Below, one piece after another: positions 51,242 through 58,474 of a stretch of 64,000 bases of DNA. This stretch comes from a bacterium (GTDB taxonomy: Bacteria; 4484-113; JAFGCY01): assembly GCA_020440605.1 (NCBI GenBank), contig JAGRNT010000001.1, positions 186,001 through 250,000 on the forward strand, read 5' to 3'. How positions within the stretch are numbered: position 1 is the stretch's first letter; every line of letters starts with the position of its first letter. The translations under genes and the position numbers were made by a program. The notes under the pieces were generated by a model, which saw only the letters and a program-made list of their open reading frames with translations, did not search any database and was not told the DNA's origin.

Positions 51242-53047
51242 ATGTACATTTCCAGATTTTATATTCAAAATTTTAGAAATTTCCATTTATTAGATGTAAA
51301 ACTCAATGGAAACACGGTAATTGTTGGGGAAAACAAATGCGGAAAATCTAATCTTATTCACGCTATTCGAATATTGTTAGATTCGTCACTTCCTGACTCA
51401 GCTCGAGTATTAAAAAAGGAAGACTTCTGGGATGGGTTGGAAAATCCCATTCAGAGAGGGGAAATTGTACATATATTCGTTGAACTTTCTGATTTCGAAA
51501 CAAATGCAGATCTTCTTGCTCTTCTTGGCACACACATAATTTCTGCTGAACCAATGATCGCTCGAATTAATTACATTTGGCAACCTAGAGGAGATTTGGA
51601 AGAAGAACCTAAAAAGGAATCTGATTTTGAAGGAATCATGTTTGGTAGTGACAGAGTAGAGGATGTCATAAGATCAGACTTTAGGAGAGCACTACAATTT
51701 GAGTTCTTTCACGCTCTTAGAGATTGCGAACAAGATCTCGGCAGATGGAGCAGTTCACCACTGCGTCCATTGCTTGATAGGGTCATTTCAGAAATCGAGA
51801 TCGAAGAATTAGATATCCTTGCCGACAATGTAAATACAGCATCGAACATCATTTCGCAGAACGAACATATTCAAGGATTATCAGATGCAATTAACACGCG
51901 TATCTCAAGCACCGTTGGAAACAATCAATCAATTGAAACGCAACTCCGAATCGCTCCAACTGATGCCGATAAGTTGATCAGAAATTTGCGAGTTTACATA
52001 GACAGTGGAGTAAGAAGTATTTCTGACGCTAGTCTTGGATCATCGAACATTCTCTATTTAATACTCAAACTATTAGAATCTGAGTACCAAGCGGAAGATG
52101 GCAACAGACACCATACAACTATCGCAATTGAGGAACCTGAAGCTCACCTACATCCTAATTTACAACGACTAGTGTTCAGACATTTTCTTGCAAATCAAAT
52201 CACTACTGATGATGACGAGCAAATGAGAAGTTCTGTTATTCTACTTACTACCCATTCTCCACATATTGCAAGCGTAACTCCAATTGCAAATTTCTTGCAA
52301 CTCAGATATGACAATTCAGAAAACCAAACAAAAGCAGTTTCGACCGCATCATTGTCTCTCAATGATGAAGAAACTGCAGATATCGAACGGTATCTTGATG
52401 TAAACAGAGGGGAAATTTTATTCTGCCGAGGCGTTATCCTGGTTGAAGGAGAAGCCGAAAAATATCTGATGCCTGTTATCGCAGAATTACACAACATATC
52501 GTTGGAACAACTAGGCATCGTTGTATGTTCAGTATCTGGCACACACTTTCTCAGTTATTTAAAATTCCTGCACAAGAAGAATGGACTGGGAATTCCATGT
52601 TCTGTCATTACTGATTTCGATCCTAGAGAGAACGCAGATCCGCTTGTTTACAGTCGCTTAAGGAATTCAATACTTCCTGCTTTTGGTTCTCCTGAAAGAA
52701 TTGCAAGTATAGACAATGACCGTCTAATACGGATTGCTAACAAGCTTGGTGTATTTGTAAACAATCATACTCTCGAGGTTGACTTGTTTCAATCAGGCTT
52801 AGAGGAAGAATTTTTTAATGTAGCAAGAGAATTATATACAAACGGTGCTGCAATCAATCGGATGAATACTTGGAGGAACAATCCAGGCACCTTAAACAGT
52901 TCTCAATTTATTGGGGACTTATCCGAGATCGGAAAGGGAAGATTTGCTCAGAGATTGTCTATAGAAATGAATAACCGAAAATCACAAGCATGTCCAGACT
53001 ATCTATTGGATGCTATTAATTATGTCACAAGAAATTTCAACTCATAG
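51242..53047 (+). CDS. gajA: OLD-family ATPase/TOPRIM nuclease, GajA-like (Gabija)
   Basis: A 601-residue protein. The ATPase half (about 1-385) has 'VGENKCGKSNLIHAIRIL' (Walker A, about 27-44), 'TIAIEEPEAHLHPNLQRLVF' (Walker B, about 295-314) and 'VILLTTHSPHIASV' (switch His, about 333-346). The TOPRIM half (about 390-600) has 'ILFCRGVILVEGEAEKYLMP' with the conserved Glu and 'CSVITDFDPR' with the DxD. This matches class 2 OLD nucleases, and GajA of Bacillus cereus is 578 residues. With the following UvrD-like gene it forms a Gabija-type system that cuts phage DNA when nucleotides are depleted. It is AT-rich and unlike its surroundings, so it was acquired horizontally. Confidence 0.88.
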   Translation: MYISRFYIQNFRNFHLLDVKLNGNTVIVGENKCGKSNLIHAIRILLDSSLPDSARVLKKEDFWDGLENPIQRGEIVHIFVELSDFETNADLLALLGTHIISAEPMIARINYIWQPRGDLEEEPKKESDFEGIMFGSDRVEDVIRSDFRRALQFEFFHALRDCEQDLGRWSSSPLRPLLDRVISEIEIEELDILADNVNTASNIISQNEHIQGLSDAINTRISSTVGNNQSIETQLRIAPTDADKLIRNLRVYIDSGVRSISDASLGSSNILYLILKLLESEYQAEDGNRHHTTIAIEEPEAHLHPNLQRLVFRHFLANQITTDDDEQMRSSVILLTTHSPHIASVTPIANFLQLRYDNSENQTKAVSTASLSLNDEETADIERYLDVNRGEILFCRGVILVEGEAEKYLMPVIAELHNISLEQLGIVVCSVSGTHFLSYLKFLHKKNGLGIPCSVITDFDPRENADPLVYSRLRNSILPAFGSPERIASIDNDRLIRIANKLGVFVNNHTLEVDLFQSGLEEEFFNVARELYTNGAAINRMNTWRNNPGTLNSSQFIGDLSEIGKGRFAQRLSIEMNNRKSQACPDYLLDAINYVTRNFNS

Positions 53048-54830
53048 ACAAAGGTCCTATTTAATCGCGCGCGAAGATTTGAGGTCAAATCCAGGGCAAT
53101 GGTCAGCATACGAATCAAAGGGAAACTGCGTCATACTAGCAGGACCAGGTAGCGGAAAAACGAAAACACTTACTGTTAAAATAGCTAGAGTTCTCAATGA
53201 AGATGTTAAATACCCCCGAGGAGTTGCTTGCATCACATATAGCAAGGAATGTGCAAGGGAGTTAAAACAGAGATTGGCTGGCTTAGGAATTAGCAGTGAC
53301 AGTAGATTATTCATCGGCACTGTACATTCTTTTTGTTACACGAACATCATTATTCCATTTGCAAGAGCTGCCGGAATAAACAAGGACTATCCCATACAAG
53401 TAGCGTCAATATCTGAGTGTTTAGAATATCAGCAAGAAGCATTGGATCACTATAATATCAATGAACGATTTTTCCCAAGATTTTCTGATTATAGGAAAAT
53501 GCATACCGATAGAACTAGCGAGAATTGGATCAACGATGATCCGCAAGCAGTTTCTGTTATTGAATATTACGAGAATCGTCTCGATGAAAATTCACTTATA
53601 GATTTTGATGGTATAGTACTACTAGGATTGCATTTAGTAAAGAATCATACTTGGATTAGATCAGTGTTGAGCGCAAAGTTTCCAGTAATGTTTATTGATG
53701 AATATCAGGATTTGGGAACAGCGTTGGATGAAATGGTTAGAATTCTTTGTTTTGAATCAAACATACGAATTATTGCAGTCGGGGATCCTGATCAATCAAT
53801 ATATGGTTTCCAAGGAGCCGAGCCCCAGCTTTTGTTAGATCTCGCCAACCAAGCGGGAGTAGAAACAATTCGATTAACACTAAACTATAGGTGCGGAAGT
53901 CAAATTATTAGAGCATCTACTTCGGCTCTCCAAGAAGAGCGAGAGTACACCTCAACGACCGCTGAACCAGGTACAGTTTTTGTAATGAACTATGATCAAG
54001 GACTTTCTCATCAGGCGGATCAGATATGTGAGTCAATTATTCCTGATCTATTGGCGCGTGGCGTTGCAACAAACTTAGGTGACATTGCTATATTGTATCG
54101 CAATGCCAGTATTGGAGATGTTATTGCGTCACGAGTTAATAGAACTGGCTGGAATTATATCCGAGTTGACAACAATAATCCTTATCAGGCTACTCCATTG
54201 ACATATTGGCTAGAAGATTGTGCAAACTGGTGTGCCGGTGGTTGGAGAGCAGGATATCCTGACTTAATAGATTTAATTTTTAAATGGCAAAATTTTAACA
54301 TTAGAATTACAAGAGAAAAATCAAAAAACATTCTTGGCAGCGAACTTGTACGGTTTCTATATTTAAATCGAGATGCAGAATTGTCATTGAACGTATGGTT
54401 GATGCGATTCATGGAGAATGGTCTAAGGTCAGCATTAGATAACGAGATACTATTGCGAGATGATCAAACAGCAGTTGATCGCCTTATATTCATTACGTCT
54501 GATGGTCAAGTTTATTCTCCATTCACAGTCGGTTACTTTGGTGGATTAGGTGGATCCATTGATTACTTAAATTTATCAACTCTGCATAGTAGCAAGGGAC
54601 TAGAGTACCAGGTTGTAATCATCATGGGATTAGAAAACGGTATAATTCCTTACTATAGTGATAATGAAGTCCAACGCAGGGAATCAAGAAGACTGTTCTA
54701 TGTGGGGTTAACTAGAGCAAAAAGAGAAGTATATTTACTTTATTCTGGTTGGTATATAGACAGTCTCCATAGACGTTGGAACAAAGGTAGGTCACCGTTT
54801 ATTGATCAGGTGTTGAATGCTTTAGACTGA
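53022..54830 (+). CDS. gajB: UvrD-like superfamily 1 helicase, GajB-like (Gabija)
   Basis: A 602-residue SF1A helicase. 'CVILAGPGSGKTKTLTVKIA' (motif I, about 36-55), 'ITYSKECARELKQR' (Ia), 'VMFIDEYQDLG' (II), 'IIAVGDPDQSIYGFQGAEPQ' (III, in part), 'LTLNYRCGSQII' (IV), 'LSTLHSSKGLEYQVV' (V) and 'FYVGLTRAKREVYLL' (VI) are all present in order. It is longer than B. cereus GajB (494 residues), mainly in the 2B-like region (about 370-510). The gene overlaps gajA by 26 bases, or 38 if the ATG at 53010 is used. GajB supports GajA in the defence complex. A weak hairpin with ACTGAG/CTCAGT (54826-54848) follows the stop. Confidence 0.88.
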   Translation: MSQEISTHRQRSYLIAREDLRSNPGQWSAYESKGNCVILAGPGSGKTKTLTVKIARVLNEDVKYPRGVACITYSKECARELKQRLAGLGISSDSRLFIGTVHSFCYTNIIIPFARAAGINKDYPIQVASISECLEYQQEALDHYNINERFFPRFSDYRKMHTDRTSENWINDDPQAVSVIEYYENRLDENSLIDFDGIVLLGLHLVKNHTWIRSVLSAKFPVMFIDEYQDLGTALDEMVRILCFESNIRIIAVGDPDQSIYGFQGAEPQLLLDLANQAGVETIRLTLNYRCGSQIIRASTSALQEEREYTSTTAEPGTVFVMNYDQGLSHQADQICESIIPDLLARGVATNLGDIAILYRNASIGDVIASRVNRTGWNYIRVDNNNPYQATPLTYWLEDCANWCAGGWRAGYPDLIDLIFKWQNFNIRITREKSKNILGSELVRFLYLNRDAELSLNVWLMRFMENGLRSALDNEILLRDDQTAVDRLIFITSDGQVYSPFTVGYFGGLGGSIDYLNLSTLHSSKGLEYQVVIIMGLENGIIPYYSDNEVQRRESRRLFYVGLTRAKREVYLLYSGWYIDSLHRRWNKGRSPFIDQVLNALD

Positions 54831-55104
54831 GATGTTTCTTTGCTCAGTTTAGAAATATGTGGGCAAGATTGTTGTCTCCCCCCTACCGGCACCTGAGATG
54901 AGGGTAGAAAGTTACTGGTTGCTGGACCAGAGCAGCTTCATCCCAACATTAGTGCCTGACTCGCGTCCGGACCTCCGCGCCGAGCTTACGCCGGACATCC
55001 TAGCCTGACTGACATCAGGCCTCCGCACCCCGGATGAAGCAGGAGCTCCGCGCCTGGCTTTCGCCGGAGCTACATTGTCCGGTTTGCACCGGACCTCCCC
55101 CCTC
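54831..55104. repeat. Hairpin cluster at the right edge of the defence island
   Basis: GC content rises again here. 'CCGGACCTCCGCG', CTTACG-looped CCGGAC, CTGACATCAGG, CTTTCGCC and TTTGCACCGGAC hairpins follow one another (54958-55098). On the minus strand the last is GTCCGGT, loop GCAA, ACCGGAC with GGAG and AAT flanks (55074-55098), seven bases beyond the 55105 gene stop. Confidence 0.72.
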
Positions 55105-56646
55105 CTACCGCACCACCGCCGGCACCGGCAGGCCCGTTGCCCCCTGCTTCTCCTCGGCCAGGCCCTTGATCACTTCGCGGCTCTTCACCACCAGCACATT
55201 GCTCACGCTGCGTTCGCTCGATTCCGCGATGTTCAGCAGCTGCCCCGCCACCACCATCGCCGAGCTGCCGCCGCCGTCGAGGTTCATCGCCACCACCGCA
55301 CCTTCGTCGATCAGGATCTGCGCCAGCGCCTCGAGCGTCACCCCGCCGAAGCCCTGGCTCTCGACCTCCTTGACAACGGCGATCAGGAGCTGCCCCGAGG
55401 GCGTGAGCGCCACCGCCGTGCGGCTGCGCTCGCTCTTCGAGATGTCGGCCTGCACGCTGTCCTCCGCCGTGGTGATGTAGACCTTCCCCCCCTCCACGAG
55501 CATCGGCGCCCCGCCGATCGCGGAGCGCGCGGGCACCACGTTGCCGGCCTTGTCGGTGATCACGGTCTGCAGCTTCACGTCGTCACCCTTGCGGATGTTG
55601 CGCAGCGGGTTGACCTCGGGCATGATGTCGCTGGCAACCAGCAGCTGCCCGGCCCCGAGCGTGATCCCGGCGGTGCTGGTGTCGAGGTAGCGCATCGCGC
55701 CGTTCTCCAGCATGAAGTAGAAGATCCCGCTCTGGGGCAGGCTGTCCAGCGGGTAGCGCGCATCGTAGACCATCACCTTGCCGCTGACGTAGGGGTAGTT
55801 CTTGGCCGAGATCGGGATGCGGGCCTCGGGGCCCACGAGCGCGGTCTCGATGTTGTAGCGGCCGATGGCAACCTGCCCGCTCTCGCTGACGATCAGCATC
55901 GGGCGCGTGGGGTAGACCCCGGTGGCGCGGATCAGGCCGTCCTCGATCAGCGTGGAGAGGTGCTCGCCGGCGCGTCCGAAGAAGCCGCCGTTGACAACTA
56001 CCTCCGCGCCCTCGCGCCGTGCGAAGCTGGAGGGGGCGCGCTTGCGCGTCGTGCCGTCATAGCGGTCGGCGGCGGCGGAGAAGATGTCAACCGCCTGCGA
56101 GGGGTCGATGCGCACGAGGTAGAGCGTGAAGTTGCGGTCGCGGTAGGTGCTGTTCTTCTCGGTGAGGCTGATCCCGTCCGCGAGCTGCGTGACCTGCTCG
56201 GAGCGCGCCGCGGTCGGGAAACGCAGGAACCAGGAGTTGCCATCGTAGCGCAGGAAGGGCCGGCTGTACTGGTTGAGGTAGAAGCCCAGCGCGAGGTTGC
56301 CGTTGTTGGCAAACACGCTGACGCGGGTCAGGAGCTTGTGGTTGATGGTGCCCAGCTCCTCGACGCGCGTGGCCGGCAGGCTGGAGCCGCAGCCCTCGAT
56401 GGTCAGCAGGTAGCGGTCCGGGTCGTAGCGGAAGCTCTCCGCAAGCTGCTTCGGGCGGCTGTCGAAGGCCAGCTCGACCTCGATGTGGTAGCCGCTGCGG
56501 TTGACGTTGACGGCGGTCAGGCTGGCGGCTGTGGCAGCGGCGGGCCGCAGGCAGGCCGCGGCGAGCGCGGTGGCGATGATGAGTGGCAGCCGCAGGCCGG
56601 GCCGCGCCGTGAGTGCGTGCATGAGCGTCCTGAAAGAGAGATGCAT
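55105..56646 (-). CDS. Exported phosphodiester glycosidase-family (NAGPA domain) protein
   Basis: A 513-residue protein with an N-terminal signal or anchor ('LRLPLIIATALAAACLRPAA', about 18-37). About 40-200 is a beta-rich AMIN-like region ('VNVNRSGYHIEVELAFDSRP'). About 200-510 is the NAGPA/DUF2233 domain, ending in the hallmark 'AVVAMNLDGGGSSAMVVAGQ' (about 463-482). It also has 'VVVNGGFFGRAGEHLS'. The family includes uncovering enzymes and bacterial exopolysaccharide-linked glycosidases. A role in cell-surface glycan metabolism is plausible. The start at 56646 is chosen, and the residue at 56625 is an alternative. Confidence 0.8.
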   Translation of the reverse strand: MHLSFRTLMHALTARPGLRLPLIIATALAAACLRPAAATAASLTAVNVNRSGYHIEVELAFDSRPKQLAESFRYDPDRYLLTIEGCGSSLPATRVEELGTINHKLLTRVSVFANNGNLALGFYLNQYSRPFLRYDGNSWFLRFPTAARSEQVTQLADGISLTEKNSTYRDRNFTLYLVRIDPSQAVDIFSAAADRYDGTTRKRAPSSFARREGAEVVVNGGFFGRAGEHLSTLIEDGLIRATGVYPTRPMLIVSESGQVAIGRYNIETALVGPEARIPISAKNYPYVSGKVMVYDARYPLDSLPQSGIFYFMLENGAMRYLDTSTAGITLGAGQLLVASDIMPEVNPLRNIRKGDDVKLQTVITDKAGNVVPARSAIGGAPMLVEGGKVYITTAEDSVQADISKSERSRTAVALTPSGQLLIAVVKEVESQGFGGVTLEALAQILIDEGAVVAMNLDGGGSSAMVVAGQLLNIAESSERSVSNVLVVKSREVIKGLAEEKQGATGLPVPAVVR

Positions 56647-56756
56647 ATCGATGTTACCGGTCCCACTCCAGCATGAATAATGATCGTAGCAGGGGAGCGG
56701 GTGATAAAGCGTGAACTGCGTTTGCGGGTTGCGGCAGGAGCCGCACGGCGCCCCGA

Positions 56757-56762
56757 TATACT
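56757..56762 (+). promoter_or_regulatory. -10 hexamer TATACT for leaderless GTG start at 56769
   Basis: TATACT ends six bases before GTG at 56769, and no ribosome site is seen. Confidence 0.5.
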
Positions 56763-56768
56763 TGTCCC

Positions 56769-57569
56769 GTGACAGAACAGACACCGCAGCATGACCCCCA
56801 TGATCAGCCCTTCGCCGATGAATCAGCGGAGGTCCAGGCCCTCTTCGAGCGCGCCCGCGCGCTGCTGGAACAGGGCGACAGTGCCGCGCTGATCGGGCTC
56901 ACCGATGAGCTGCTGGGGCTCGGCACGCAGCACAGCGACGACGTGGTCTACATGCTGCGCGGCGATGCCTTCTTCGACCAGCGCCGCGTGCTGGACGCGA
57001 TCCAGTGCTACCAGCAGTGCATCGCCAGCGGTGCGCTGGAGTTCGCCGTGGCCTGGTTCAAGCTGGGCAGCGCCTTCGCCGCCGGCCGGCAGTATGAGGA
57101 GGCCGCGCTGGCCTTCTCGCGCGCGGCACTGCTGGAGCCCGAGCACTGGCTGCACCGCCTGCACCAGGGGATAGCACTGCTGGAGCATGGCAGCCTGGAT
57201 GAGGCGGAGGCGATGCTCACCTGGGTGGTGCAGGCCACGCATGGCCAGAAGGGCAACTACCCGCTGGCCTGGCTGCTCTACCGGCGCGCGGCCTCCGGGC
57301 ACTGCAGCGAGGGCGGGACCACCGATGCCTCGCGCGGGCTGCTGGCCCTGCGTGACAGCGTGGCGGCGGGCGAGCTCGGGCCGGAGGAGAGCGCGGACTT
57401 CCCCTGGTGGCACTGCTGGATCAACCCGGCCTTTGACAGCGCCAAGGGTGACAACCTGCTGGCCCCGCCGCAGGACACGCGCTGGGCCGCGCTTGTCAAC
57501 TGGCCGCGCGAGGGCAGCGAGTACAAGAAGCTGCGCGATGTGCTGATTGACTACCCGGAGTGGGAGTAG
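56769..57569 (+). CDS. Tetratricopeptide repeat protein
   Basis: A 266-residue soluble protein starting with GTG. TPR-like helices run from about 17 to 170: 'EVQALFERARALLEQGDS', 'VYMLRGDAFFDQRRVLDAIQ', 'AVAWFKLGSAFAAGRQYEEA', 'PEHWLHRLHQGIALLEHGSL'. The C-terminus (about 200-266) has a 'WWHCWINPAFDSAKGD' stretch, then a helix. TPR units bind partner proteins. No partner is suggested by the neighbours. It is divergent from the NAGPA gene and probably leaderless. Confidence 0.75.
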   Translation: MTEQTPQHDPHDQPFADESAEVQALFERARALLEQGDSAALIGLTDELLGLGTQHSDDVVYMLRGDAFFDQRRVLDAIQCYQQCIASGALEFAVAWFKLGSAFAAGRQYEEAALAFSRAALLEPEHWLHRLHQGIALLEHGSLDEAEAMLTWVVQATHGQKGNYPLAWLLYRRAASGHCSEGGTTDASRGLLALRDSVAAGELGPEESADFPWWHCWINPAFDSAKGDNLLAPPQDTRWAALVNWPREGSEYKKLRDVLIDYPEWE

Positions 57570-57983
57570 CCTGGCAGGGACCCCTGCTGAGGACATGGTA
57601 GCTGGGTTGTAGGGCGTAGCGGAGGCCAGACTTCAGTCTGGCAATCAGTGGTCTGTAGTCAGTGGTCAGTGGTCTGTTGTCTGTAGCGGCGGCTTCCAGC
57701 CGCCGGACATCAGTGATCCGTGAACAGTAAACAGTGAAGCGTCTGAGCCGCGCAGCCGCGCGTGCAGGAGCGTGATTGCCACAATGGTTTTATTGGCGCA
57801 GAGCCGCAGAGGGAAAACGGAGACACTGAGAAGAATAAAGGTAGCCGGGCGTTTACGCCAGGAGAAACTCCAAGTAGTTAGTGAGTAAGTTCTTAGTTCC
57901 TAGTCTGATACCGCAACTCCTCGTCCCTGACACTAAGCACTCAGAACTAACAACTGACAACTTTCTCCACAACAGCCGAGAAC

Positions 57984-58039
57984 GGAGTGTCGGTCTCAAG
58001 ACCGACAGGGCCCTGTGGCTCTTGAAGAGCCACACACCG
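57984..58039 (+). repeat. Twin-hairpin element, copy 6
   Basis: Stem 1 GTCGGTCT/AGACCGAC (57989-58006), linker AGGGCCCT, stem 2 GTGGCTCT/AGAGCCAC with a one-base longer loop (58015-58033). Confidence 0.8.
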
Positions 58040-58335
58040 GTTTCCCTTGCCGGCTCATGCATGCAATCGCCGGTCTACATTCTGCGCAGGATGTCGGGAA
58101 TCCAGTTCCCTCCATTCCTGCAAGCAGATCAATCAGTCGACAGCTTGCGCAGGAACTCTCAGGACTGGTTTCTCATTCTGCCTTCTGCCTATTGCCTTTA
58201 GCCCGGCTAAAGCCGGACCTCCTCTCCCCGATCCCCGAAACCCGAATCCCGATCCCCGGTCCCTGCTGCCTTCTGCCCCCTGCCCATTGCCGGACTGACA
58301 TCCTGCCTCCGCATCCCGGCTGAAGCCGGGCCTCC

Positions 58336-58360
58336 GTTGCCCGGTTTGCACCGGGCCTCC
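58336..58360 (-). repeat. GCAA-loop hairpin, C-G version of the 55074 hairpin
   Basis: On the minus strand GCCCGGT, loop GCAA, ACCGGGC with GGAG and AAC flanks. It differs from the hairpin at 55074-55098 by one compensated pair (G-C for A-T) and one flank base. Confidence 0.75.
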
Positions 58361-58417
58361 GCCTCAGCTCCCATTTCCCTACGATTTCCGACACTGACCG
58401 AGGATCGGCGGTATGAT

Positions 58418-58442
58418 TACAATATCGTGAATACATTCACGA
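58418..58442 (+). promoter_or_regulatory. Promoter with operator-like palindrome for the 58475 lipoprotein gene
   Basis: TACAAT (58418-58423) with a CTGACC at 58394-58399 (spacing 18) forms a plausible promoter. TCGTGAAT and ATTCACGA (58425-58432, 58435-58442) are perfect 8-base arms two bases apart, placed over the expected start of transcription. This fits a dimeric repressor site. Confidence 0.5.
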
Positions 58443-58474
58443 CTTAATGAGATCCGTCTCATGGGAGGCTTTCC

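Larger units (their letters stand above)
57570..58474. repeat. Longest non-coding stretch: composite repeat A, copy 3, plus promoter region
   Basis: No gene is seen. Words of GGTTGTAGGGCGTAGCGG (57603-57620) and AGTGGTCAGTGGTCTG (57646-57675) lead into composite A (57669-58200): GGCGGC/GCCGCC hairpin (57688-57704), GTGATCCGTGAACAG words, ACAATGG and 'GCGCAGAGCCGCAGAGG' run, TTAGTTCTTAGT array and inverse (57875-57962), twin hairpin (57984-58039), and the 150-base 3' segment. After it, 'CCCGATCCCCGAAACCCG' words (about 58221-58260) and three CCGG-stem hairpins (58200-58360) fill the gap to the promoter. Confidence 0.8.
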
